Source: a bacterium BMS3Bbin03 (lineage in GTDB: Bacteria > Zhuqueibacterota > JdFR-76 > BMS3Abin05). Taken from it: a DNA stretch of 46,674 bases. Location of the stretch: assembly GCA_002898015.1 (NCBI GenBank), contig BDTM01000142.1, positions 1-46,674 of the forward strand, read 5' to 3'. The translations under genes and the position numbers were made by a program. The notes under the pieces were generated by a model. It had not been told where the DNA came from. It did no database searches and saw only the letters and a list, made by a program, of their open reading frames with translations. Positions 9,243-16,364 of the stretch are shown here, piece by piece (within the stretch, counting starts at the first letter, position 1; the number at the start of each line of letters is the position of its first letter).

Positions 9243-9377
9243 AAAAATATCCCTCCCGATTTACAATTTTTGGTTACTGCTGCAGCCCAGGATTACGCTT
9301 TTTCATATTTTTATTTTAAACGGCTTAGAATTCATTTCTTTCCTTTGCAGCGTGGTGATGTTGTGGCAGAATCGTGA

Positions 9378-9671
9378 CTAAGAAGCTTTCTTCCTTTCAA
9401 CTTTTGGCGCCGGCGTGGATTTTGCCTCAGGTTTTTTTGAAGGAGATTTTTCCTTTTTCTTTCCATCGTGATTCGCATAATCGGCGTTTTTGTGCTTGTA
9501 GTCCGTCTCATAAAAACCGGAGCCCTTAAAAATCACGCCATAGCTTGAACTAATCAATTTTCGAACCGGGCCTCCGCATTGAGGACAGAGTTTGATTGGT
9601 TCATCATGCATCGATTGAAATTCTTCAAAGATGTAGTCGCAGGATTCACACTTGTATTCATAGGTCGGCAT
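9378..9671 (-). CDS. FmdB-family zinc ribbon protein
   Basis: The protein has 97 residues. The frame extends upstream to 9716, but the conserved family start MPTYEYKCE begins at 9671, with gggaga 9 bases before it. Cysteines C8/C11 and C29/C32 form a CxxC...CxxC zinc ribbon, followed by the FmdB signature VRKLIS and a GSGFYxTDY segment. The tail (about 68-97) is Lys/Pro/Ala rich and probably disordered. FmdB proteins are small putative regulators, named after a formamidase-linked gene; their mechanism is not established. The next gene upstream on this strand is a DksA-type zinc-finger protein. Confidence 0.88.
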   Translation of the reverse strand: MPTYEYKCESCDYIFEEFQSMHDEPIKLCPQCGGPVRKLISSSYGVIFKGSGFYETDYKHKNADYANHDGKKKEKSPSKKPEAKSTPAPKVERKKAS

Positions 9672-9753
9672 TCCACAATCTCCCGTTATTAAATTATCTG
9701 AGGCAAAATTAAACAAAAATATAGCATAAAATCCGCGAAGTATCCAGTATTTT

Positions 9754-10119
9754 CTACCGCTGTTCTTTTTCTAATTCTTCTTCACATTTTTTACAATACC
9801 GGCCTGTCGGTACGGCCTCCAGGCGGTCTTCTTCGATGGTCTGTCCGCAGCGCTCGCAAATGCCGTAAGTGCCGTCCAGCGTTTTTTGCAGCGCAAGTTG
9901 AATTTCTTTCAATTCCGCCGCATCATGGGTTAAAAAGTTTAAAATATAGTCTTTCTGCTCTTCGATGGACGATTTTTCCTCATATTCTGTGACCAGAGAT
10001 GTCCCTTCCAACTCGGCAATATCCGTTTGCAGATAGCCAAGCTCTTTTTGTACACGCTCGTATTCGGTCAGGAGTTTTTTTGTAAAATGTACTAATTTAT
10101 TTTTATCCATTGCCGCCAT
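9754..10119 (-). CDS. DksA/TraR-family C4 zinc-finger protein
   Basis: The protein has about 121 residues. The frame is open far upstream into the GWxTD gene, but the natural start is MAAMDKNKL at 10119 (or the second Met at 10110), just past the upstream stop and with ggaaaagag near it. The N-terminus is a helical coiled coil. The C-terminus has the zinc finger CERC...CKKC within the family sequence YGICERCGQ and GRYCKKC. DksA/TraR proteins bind in the secondary channel of RNA polymerase, some with ppGpp. The acidic DxxDxA coiled-coil tip of E. coli DksA is not seen, so it may be a TraR- or YocK-like relative. Confidence 0.8.
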   Translation of the reverse strand: MAAMDKNKLVHFTKKLLTEYERVQKELGYLQTDIAELEGTSLVTEYEEKSSIEEQKDYILNFLTHDAAELKEIQLALQKTLDGTYGICERCGQTIEEDRLEAVPTGRYCKKCEEELEKEQR

Positions 10120-10138
10120 CTCTTTTCCATTAAAAATT

Positions 10139-11389
10139 TTAACGTCTTTCAACCAATCGATAATTTCCATCGCCAAATTGGTCAAAAAATACAAACGAAC
10201 GTCCCAATTTATTGTATCTCCAGATTTCATATTCCCTGGTGCGTTCATCAAATTGGCGTTCCACAGAATCCGGCGGACCGTAAAGAATATAGGTTTTGCC
10301 GCGATCCGTTTTCCAGCCGTCGTGACCGGCGACTCCAAAATGTTCATTTGCGTACCGGACCCGCCGATAGTACTCCGTCTGTAATTCATTCAATTCGGTT
10401 CCGGGGGCTGGATCAACACGCTCCCAGAATGCATCGAACAGTTTCTTTTTTTCAGCGAATGATTTTGCCTGTTTCATCGCTTCCAATTGATCCGAAGAGG
10501 CAATATAGACTAAAACTTCAACGGCTTGATCCAATTGTTTAGCATTTTTGAATTCCATTGCTTTTGCCACTTCAAACGGCGTGCGCTCCGGTTTCACATT
10601 TTTGGCGTGCAGCACGGAAACTTCCGCAACATATTTTCCTGAAATAAGCGAATCCACACGAACCATCGGGGAAAATTTAAAAAACCGCTTTTCCCCCGAA
10701 ATCAGGAGTGTATCTCTTTGAAAAATCTTTCCATTCTCGCGGTTTTTAATCTGAAATAACAGATTAAAATCTTTTGGATCGGTTTTCCCCACTGTAAAAA
10801 AAGCAAAGAAATTTTTTGAGAACCGGTTCGAAACGATGGGTACAGGAAGTTCATTTTGATCTGGCGAATCCGGAGGGACGGTTAACAAAAGAATTGAGCC
10901 GAAAGAAACCGGCGCTTTGCGAAAATCTTTTATTTTTACGGGAATTTTGAAATAAAAAGGACGGTTTGTTTGTTTGTCTTTAACTTCAAAACGCAGTTTG
11001 TAACGTCCGGGAGGCGTATTGATTTCCGTATCGAAGCGGTCGAAACGTTTTTTTTGATTGGTCTCTTTGTAATGCTTTGTAAAGACTTTGCGCACCCAGT
11101 TTTTTTCGAACAGCATTTCTTTGTTTTTGCGGTCGAATAAATAAACGGAAAACGAATATTCTGCCTGAAATCCTGAATCCACCCGGACAAAAACCAGTTC
11201 ATCGTAAGGCACTTCAATGAAAACCTTGCAATTGGACTGCGTTAAATCGGGAGAAGGAAAATTGGCGATTTGATAATAGTAATTAATTAGCCCGGGATCT
11301 TTTGCACGAGCCAGTTCTGCCTGAGCGTTTGAAAAAGCGAACAAAAGAAACACGCTCATCCCTAATTGTATTCGCAATCTTTTCAGCAT
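10139..11389 (-). CDS. Secreted GWxTD domain-containing protein
   Basis: The protein has 416 residues. A signal peptide spans about 1-25 (core MSVFLLFAFSNAQA). The middle part is beta-rich and resembles the domain that precedes GWxTD modules. The C-terminal 61 residues begin HDGWKTDRGKTYILYGPPDS (GWKTD at 358-362) and end with a WRYNKLGRSFVFFD stretch, the hallmark of the GWxTD domain. This family is common in the FCB group and several candidate phyla; its function is unknown and the proteins are thought to be exported. The stop lies 19 bases before the DksA-like start, so the two genes are probably co-transcribed. Confidence 0.82.
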   Translation of the reverse strand: MLKRLRIQLGMSVFLLFAFSNAQAELARAKDPGLINYYYQIANFPSPDLTQSNCKVFIEVPYDELVFVRVDSGFQAEYSFSVYLFDRKNKEMLFEKNWVRKVFTKHYKETNQKKRFDRFDTEINTPPGRYKLRFEVKDKQTNRPFYFKIPVKIKDFRKAPVSFGSILLLTVPPDSPDQNELPVPIVSNRFSKNFFAFFTVGKTDPKDFNLLFQIKNRENGKIFQRDTLLISGEKRFFKFSPMVRVDSLISGKYVAEVSVLHAKNVKPERTPFEVAKAMEFKNAKQLDQAVEVLVYIASSDQLEAMKQAKSFAEKKKLFDAFWERVDPAPGTELNELQTEYYRRVRYANEHFGVAGHDGWKTDRGKTYILYGPPDSVERQFDERTREYEIWRYNKLGRSFVFFDQFGDGNYRLVERR

Positions 11390-11504
11390 TTTCAGTTTCT
11401 AAATCCCACTCCGATGTCAACGATTAAAACGCAGGCATAAAGACTGCGGTTACACAATATTAAAGTCCCGTACCCTTTTGGGGCGTGTAGTCAAAGACAC
11501 AACA

Positions 11505-11540
11505 AATTTTAAGGGAAGCCGGCTTCCGCACCGGCTTCCC
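11505..11540 (-). terminator. Intrinsic terminator after htrA
   Basis: A perfect 10-bp stem GGGAAGCCGG/CCGGCTTCCC (11513-11522 with 11531-11540) with an 8-base loop lies 26 bases past the htrA stop on the minus strand. It is followed there by ttaaaatttgttg. The stem is strong; the U-tract is broken. Confidence 0.6.
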
Positions 11541-11566
11541 ATTCGCTTAAAGTCATCTGAAACGGG

Positions 11567-13123
11567 TTATTTCTTCTTTGGAATTTCTATCGCCACAAAG
11601 AAGTTGTCTTTGCCTCTCTGCACCAACAGCAGCACCACGTCTCCGCGATGAAGCTTGGAAATCACATTATGATATTCGCGAACGTTTGACACCGGTTTCC
11701 GATTAATTTCACGAATTAAATCACCCGTTTTTAATCCCTTTCGGGCCGCGGGTCCGGAAGGATTAAGGGCTGTAATCAGCACCCCTCTGGATTTTTCGTA
11801 GCCGTACTGCTTTGCCAGATCCGGTGTCAGATTGGACACTTCCATCCCTAAATCTATTTCAGGAGTCTTGCTGCTCACTTTTTCCAATTTCTGGCTTTCC
11901 GGCATTTGACCCAACTTCAGGGTAATCTTTTTCTCTTTCTTATTGCGGATAATTTCCAGCGTCACTTTTGTCCCCGGCGGCAGTTGGGTGACCATAAATG
12001 CCAGGTTACTGGGGCTGGTGATCTTTCTGCCGTTAAACTTTAAGATCACATCCGAAACCTTTAGTCCGGCTTTTTCGGCGGGGCTCCCTTTTGTCACCTC
12101 GGAGATGACCACACCGTTGTTTTCCTTTAAACCTAGCGCCTTAGCCAGGTCTTCATTTACGCCCTGAATTTGAACGCCCAGCCATCCGCGCACGACATGC
12201 CCTTTGGTTTTCAGATCGGAAGTCACCGATTTCACCATATTTATCGGAATGGCAAATCCGATTCCGGCAAAGGCACCGGACGGCGCGACAATAGCGGTGT
12301 TCATTCCAATCACTTCACCCTGCAGATTAATCAGGGCTCCGCCGCTGTTTCCGGGATTAATAGGCGCATCTGTTTGAATATAATTTTCATAAGGTGAAAG
12401 CTCCAAGCCCGAACGGCCAAGCGCACTGACGATGCCCTTTGTCACGGTTTGATGTAATTTCTGTGAAAAAGGATTTCCGATAGCCAAAACCCATTCTCCG
12501 ACTTTTAAATTATTGGAATTTCCGAGTTTGGCGATGGGCAGATTTTTTGCCTTTATTTTGATCAGAGCAATATCTGTCTTGGGATCCGTTCCGATAATTT
12601 TGGCCTTGTAAGTATTTCCGGCCGGCGTTTTGACGCGAATATCATCCGATCCGCTCACCACATGGTTATTGGTAATAATGTAACCATCGGATGTAATGGT
12701 GATGCCGGATCCCATTCCTTCCTCGTGATATTCCCTGTACTGCGGCCTTCTTTTCTGCTTTGGCTGTTGTCCCTGTCCGAATTGATTAAAAAAATCCGGC
12801 CCGAAAAAGAAGGAAAACGGATTCTGATAAGTGCGCATTTTAATGATCTTTTCACTAAAAATCGTCACAATGGACGGCTTCACTTTCGAAGCCGCATTTT
12901 CAAAAACTGAATTTAATTGATAAATAAATTGGCTATTCGTCAGGGCCGTGGATGATTGTTGCCCTTGTGTTTTTGAGGCATTTACTTTTGCTTCAACAGC
13001 GGGTGTGCCGTTTGAAGCAAGCCCTTTATGTGTAAAATTGAAATCCGATATTAAAATAACGGTGATCAGACTTCCAACAAGCAATGCCACGCCTACTAAT
13101 AATAAAACCCATTTTTTTCGCAT
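11567..13123 (-). CDS. htrA: HtrA/Deg-family periplasmic serine protease-chaperone
   Basis: The protein has 518 residues. The frame is open to 13219, but the ATG at 13123 has gggaggg upstream and begins a membrane anchor or uncleaved signal (residues 4-26). The trypsin-like domain has the full triad: H154 in TNNHVVSG, D184 in DPKTDIALI and S260 in NPGNSGGAL. Two PDZ domains follow (about 310-405 and 425-510), each with a GLKxxDxI-type carboxylate-binding region. A Gln/Arg-rich loop at 110-132 is typical of DegP-like LA loops. It degrades or refolds misfolded envelope proteins. Its place at the end of the hsp20-dnaJ-grpE cluster suggests shared stress control. Confidence 0.95.
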   Translation of the reverse strand: MRKKWVLLLVGVALLVGSLITVILISDFNFTHKGLASNGTPAVEAKVNASKTQGQQSSTALTNSQFIYQLNSVFENAASKVKPSIVTIFSEKIIKMRTYQNPFSFFFGPDFFNQFGQGQQPKQKRRPQYREYHEEGMGSGITITSDGYIITNNHVVSGSDDIRVKTPAGNTYKAKIIGTDPKTDIALIKIKAKNLPIAKLGNSNNLKVGEWVLAIGNPFSQKLHQTVTKGIVSALGRSGLELSPYENYIQTDAPINPGNSGGALINLQGEVIGMNTAIVAPSGAFAGIGFAIPINMVKSVTSDLKTKGHVVRGWLGVQIQGVNEDLAKALGLKENNGVVISEVTKGSPAEKAGLKVSDVILKFNGRKITSPSNLAFMVTQLPPGTKVTLEIIRNKKEKKITLKLGQMPESQKLEKVSSKTPEIDLGMEVSNLTPDLAKQYGYEKSRGVLITALNPSGPAARKGLKTGDLIREINRKPVSNVREYHNVISKLHRGDVVLLLVQRGKDNFFVAIEIPKKK

Positions 13124-13169
13124 TAGATGCCCTCCCTTTGGTTTATTCAATTCATTTCTATTTTCATTT

Positions 13170-14093
13170 TCACTTGCCGGCTTTTTCAAACTCCCGCAGT
13201 AACTCTTTCTGCCTCTCATTCAGAACGGTAGGTATTTGAACGTTTATTTTTACATATTGATCCCCTCTTTTACCGTCTTGTGTTTTAATCCCCATTCCTT
13301 TTAAACGAAACACCTGTCCGCTTTGTGTTCCGGGAGGAATTTTTAATTCCACTTTTTTCCCGTCGACGGTTCTCACACGAATGCGCGTCCCCAATATCGC
13401 CTGGGTCACTCCGACAGGCACCTCACAATAAACATCGTTCCCTTTTCTCTCAAAAAAATGGTGTTTTCCGACGCGGATTTGTACAATCAGGTCCCCCGGT
13501 TTACCGGTCGGCCCCGGTGAACCCTGACCGGCGATTCTAATCTGAGTGCCGTTATCCACGCCGGGCGGAATATTAATCGATACTGTTTTTGTCTGTCCGT
13601 TTAAAGCGATTGAAAATTTATGCGGCCCGCCTCTCACAGCCTCTTCAAACGGGATTTCCAACTCCACCCGGACATCCTGCCCGCGGGACGGCCACCGCCT
13701 GCTTCGGGTGAACCGGTCTCTTCCCCCTCCAAAAAGCTGGGAGAACAAGCTGTCCAGGTCGAATGGTGTGCCATCGGTGAACGACGCCTCTCTGCCTCCC
13801 CGGTTAAATTCAAAATGCACCTCCCCCATATTCCCTATATTGCCGAAGTCGAACCCGCTGTCGGGGATTTCTCCGCCATATTTGCGAAGCCGGTCATATT
13901 TTGCCCGTTTTTCTTTATTGCTCAAAATATCATACGCTTCCGCAACATCTTTAAATTTTTCTTCGGAAACTTTATCGCCCGGGTGAGAATCCGGATGGTA
14001 TTGTTTTGCCAATTTCCGGTAGGCTTTTTTGATTTCGCTATCGGATGCTTTCTCGTCGACACCCAGAATTTTATAATAGTCCTTTAATTCCAT
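13170..14093 (-). CDS. DnaJ-class (CbpA-type) co-chaperone
   Basis: The protein has 307 residues. An N-terminal J domain carries the HPD triad (33-35), followed by a Gly/Phe-rich linker and two C-terminal substrate-binding beta domains (VELEIPFEEAVRGG, VEVPVGVTQAILGTRIRV, the latter in the residue form CEVPVGVTQ). There is no CxxCxGxG zinc finger, which separates it from canonical DnaJ and places it with CbpA/type II J proteins. It should stimulate DnaK ATPase and deliver substrates. It lies 17 bases after grpE and 46 before htrA. Its cognate dnaK is on the opposite strand 6 kb away. Confidence 0.9.
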   Translation of the reverse strand: MELKDYYKILGVDEKASDSEIKKAYRKLAKQYHPDSHPGDKVSEEKFKDVAEAYDILSNKEKRAKYDRLRKYGGEIPDSGFDFGNIGNMGEVHFEFNRGGREASFTDGTPFDLDSLFSQLFGGGRDRFTRSRRWPSRGQDVRVELEIPFEEAVRGGPHKFSIALNGQTKTVSINIPPGVDNGTQIRIAGQGSPGPTGKPGDLIVQIRVGKHHFFERKGNDVYCEVPVGVTQAILGTRIRVRTVDGKKVELKIPPGTQSGQVFRLKGMGIKTQDGKRGDQYVKINVQIPTVLNERQKELLREFEKAGK

Positions 14094-14110
14094 TTCGTCG
14101 GATCACACCT

Positions 14111-14743
14111 TCAGCGGTTTTTCTGCCCCACTTTTACTTTTGCCGGACGCAGCAGCCTTCCTTTGTAGCGGTAACCCTTTAGCCACGTATCCACAATTTT
14201 GCCGTCCATCTGCGCCTCGGTCTCTTCAACGGAAACGGCTTCGTGCACATTGGGATCAAAGGCATTCCCTTCGTCCGTAAATGATTCCAGCCCGTGAGAT
14301 TGAAGCGTGGTCATGAGATTTTTATAAATGATTCCAATGCCCTCCCGCAGGGATTGTTCGGAACTTTCCGAGTTCAGCAGCCGTTCCAGATCATCGATGA
14401 CGGGCAAGAGCATCCTAAACACGTCTCCCCGAACATAATCATAAATTTCCGAATGTTCTTTCCGAACGCGCTTGCGATAATTATCAAATTCGGCTTTTAA
14501 CCGCTGCAGCATTCGCAAACATTCTTCTGTTTTTAAATTCTGCCGGGAGGTGCGCTCAAGGCGACTCCCTTTATCTTTTTTGTCCGCCTGAGTGACCGTC
14601 CCGGCTGTCTCTCGAGATTTTGCCAATTCTTCAGAAATTGAAGAATCGGGATCTATTTTCTGATCGAGCCCATCAGGACCCGATTCGTTATTTTTGTGCT
14701 TTATCTCATCTTCAATCGGAACTGAATAGGATCGATCTTGCAT
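14111..14743 (-). CDS. grpE: GrpE nucleotide exchange factor for DnaK
   Basis: The protein has 210 residues, with ggagg before the ATG. The first 70 residues are charged and probably disordered. A long helical dimerisation region (LQRLKAEFDNYRKRVRKE) follows, then the four-helix segment with PVIDDLERLL. The C-terminal beta-wing contains the family signature FDPNVHEAV and the ending YRYKGRLLRPAKVKV. GrpE releases ADP from DnaK and acts as a thermosensor in many bacteria. It is unusual in lying apart from dnaK, between two J-domain genes. Confidence 0.95.
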   Translation of the reverse strand: MQDRSYSVPIEDEIKHKNNESGPDGLDQKIDPDSSISEELAKSRETAGTVTQADKKDKGSRLERTSRQNLKTEECLRMLQRLKAEFDNYRKRVRKEHSEIYDYVRGDVFRMLLPVIDDLERLLNSESSEQSLREGIGIIYKNLMTTLQSHGLESFTDEGNAFDPNVHEAVSVEETEAQMDGKIVDTWLKGYRYKGRLLRPAKVKVGQKNR

Positions 14744-14765
14744 ACATATTCCTCCGCTGTTTCAA

Positions 14766-15383
14766 TTATTCTATATGATAAATTAGATGAATCACGTAAT
14801 CATTCCCGGAATCAGCCGAATAACCAATCGTCTGAACGAACCCTTCCCGCACAGATTCAGGAATTTCGACATCGACAACCCGGCTCTTTACTAAATAGCC
14901 TCTTCCCCGGCAGACAGAGCAAACACCCAGGCCGGTCCATCCGCTCCCTCTGCAGGATGAACAGGCCGCTTTTTCCGGAAATTGAATCTGAAAACTTGCT
15001 TTCTTCCCGGCCTGTCCGGCTTCCAAAAATACTTCAAATGATAAATCACGCCGCCCGGAGACGGAACCCCTGAAAGGGAATTCCCAAAAATCGTTTAAAA
15101 AATCATCCCTCTCTAAAATCAGATCCCAGAGATTCTGCGGACGCACATCATGCTTTTCCTGAGCTCCGGGCGCCGTATCAAGCGTCAAATTGTACGAGGC
15201 CCGTTTTTCTTTATTCGAAAGAACGGAATAGGCTTCATTTACCTTTTTCAATCTCTCTTCATCCCGGTCGGCCCCTTTATCCGGATGATATTTTTTGACC
15301 AATTCCCGGTAAACTTTTTTGATCGTTTCTTGATCTGCGTTTCGATCCACACCCAGGATTAAATAGAGATTTTCATGAGCCAT
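14766..15383 (-). CDS. Truncated DnaJ-like protein with half a zinc-finger domain
   Basis: The protein has 205 residues. Two in-frame ATGs exist (15392 and 15383); aggag touches the first and is 9 bases from the second, so I choose 15383. The J domain has HPD at 33-35. There is no Gly/Phe linker; instead a charged segment (about 75-110) precedes a beta region with only two zinc modules, CSSCRGSG (141-148) and CSVCRGRG (155-162). Canonical DnaJ has four modules and about 370 residues. The protein ends soon after, lacking most of the second substrate domain and the dimerisation tail. The paired cysteines could still bind one zinc. It is 22 bases upstream of grpE and probably acts with the local DnaK. 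Confidence 0.82.
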   Translation of the reverse strand: MAHENLYLILGVDRNADQETIKKVYRELVKKYHPDKGADRDEERLKKVNEAYSVLSNKEKRASYNLTLDTAPGAQEKHDVRPQNLWDLILERDDFLNDFWEFPFRGSVSGRRDLSFEVFLEAGQAGKKASFQIQFPEKAACSSCRGSGWTGLGVCSVCRGRGYLVKSRVVDVEIPESVREGFVQTIGYSADSGNDYVIHLIYHIE

Positions 15384-15479
15384 CTTCGCCATCTCCTGCA
15401 GATGTTCACACTATTAACGTCTCATTAAGGAAAATAGTTTCTATTTTAATCCTGATCGAACACCGGATTTAATTCCCGT

Positions 15480-15577
15480 GTTTTCAAACAAAGAAGCGCG
15501 GGTTTTCCTGCCTTAACTGATTTAAAAGCATAAATCAGCTCTTTAGGGTTTGTGGCCCACTGCAGGTTTCCCGCGCT
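15480..15577 (-). terminator. Nested hairpin between hsp20 and the dnaJ-grpE genes
   Basis: In the 210-base gap an outer stem GCGCGGG/CCCGCGC (15496-15502 with 15570-15576) encloses a second complementarity (TCCTGC near 15506 with GCAGG near 15563) and an apical perfect 8-bp hairpin CTGATTTA/TAAATCAG (15517-15524 with 15531-15538). Read on the minus strand the structure is followed by ttctttgtttg. It could act as a partial terminator or as an RNA-stabilising end for the hsp20 message, letting only part of transcription reach dnaJ-grpE-htrA. Confidence 0.5.
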
Positions 15578-15593
15578 CCAAATTCTTCAATTT

Positions 15594-16046
15594 TTATTCC
15601 GTTGCAATCGGAATTTCTTTGGTCTTGGCTTCTTCCTTCTTCGGCAGACGAATCTTTAACACGCCATCTTTAAAGGTCGCTTTAATCTTTGTGGCATCCA
15701 CAATCGCCGGCAACGAAAACGTGCGTTGAAAAGCGCCGTAGCTTCTCTCGATCCGATGGTAATTCTCGTCTTTTGTCTCTTTCTCTTGTTTTTTCTCGCC
15801 TTTTATGGTCAGGATGTTGTCCTGAACGGATAATTTTAACGCATCTTTTTTGATGCCGGGCAATTCGGCCGTCACAATCAAATCATGTTCGGTTTCGGAA
15901 ATATCCACTGCCGGCAGCCAAACCCCCTCCACATTTTCTCCGGCAAATTTCTCCGGCAGCGTGCCAAAAAATTCGTCGAACAGCCGATCCATCTCGTCAC
16001 GAATTCCCAAAATATCCCGCGTGGGTCTCCATCGTACGATTGCCAT
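15594..16046 (-). CDS. hsp20: Small heat-shock protein (Hsp20/alpha-crystallin), copy 1
   Basis: The protein has 150 residues. A strong aggaggtgatt precedes the ATG. The alpha-crystallin domain spans about 45-138, with AELPGIKKDALKLSVQDN and the signature FKDGVLKIRLPKKE. The C-terminal tail has an I-x-I motif (EIPIA, about 144-148) used in oligomer assembly. It is an ATP-independent holdase that keeps denatured proteins for DnaK/ClpB. Upstream at 16126-16140 is a perfect sigma-54 promoter. The downstream genes are a J protein, grpE, a second J protein and htrA. A second hsp20 of different sequence lies at 19433. Confidence 0.95.
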   Translation of the reverse strand: MAIVRWRPTRDILGIRDEMDRLFDEFFGTLPEKFAGENVEGVWLPAVDISETEHDLIVTAELPGIKKDALKLSVQDNILTIKGEKKQEKETKDENYHRIERSYGAFQRTFSLPAIVDATKIKATFKDGVLKIRLPKKEEAKTKEIPIATE

Positions 16047-16125
16047 GATGAATCACCTCCTAATTTAGGGTTCTTTTTGGTTTTTTAATTGATCGTGATT
16101 TATTTCACTTTCAACCACTGCACTT

Positions 16126-16140
16126 GCAATAGGTGTGCCA
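16126..16140 (-). promoter_or_regulatory. Sigma-54 (-24/-12) promoter of hsp20 copy 1
   Basis: On the minus strand the sequence reads TGGCAC-ACCTA-TTGC, a perfect match to the RpoN consensus TGGCAC-N5-TTGC, preceded by T and followed by A as in the extended consensus. The predicted start is near 16115, giving a leader of about 69 bases before the hsp20 ATG. I found only one other perfect match in either strand of the window, ahead of the other hsp20. Confidence 0.82.
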
Positions 16141-16219
16141 AATTTGTAAATATCCGGTAACTCTTTAATATCAAATAGGATAACACGATATTTATTAAGA
16201 ATTCATTTGATGCGGATCT

Positions 16220-16270
16220 CTGACAGATTTTCAGTACCCGTGCGTTAAAATGACAGACCTTTTGCCAGAC
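16220..16270 (-). promoter_or_regulatory. Candidate enhancer (activator) site upstream of the hsp20 sigma-54 promoter
   Basis: On the minus strand GTCTGGCA (16263-16270) lies 122 bases upstream of the -24 element, followed by TGTCA at 16251-16255 and TGTCAG at 16220-16225. The same 8-mer and TGTCA words occur at a similar distance before the second sigma-54 promoter. No activator gene is in the window. The call rests only on position and the shared words. Confidence 0.35.
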
Positions 16271-16364
16271 GGATTGACAATTCTTTTAATCTGATTTTCT
16301 CTTGCAAATTAAAAAAATTATTCTAACTTTAAGACGAATACACAGGCCAAACAGGAAAAATGAG

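Noticed and set aside
10120..10389. Upstream extension of the DksA-like frame
   Set aside because: It lies inside the GWxTD coding sequence in another frame and has no family similarity.
13124..13219. Upstream extension of the HtrA frame
   Set aside because: It overlaps the end of the CbpA-type gene; ATG 13123 follows gggaggg and starts a membrane anchor.
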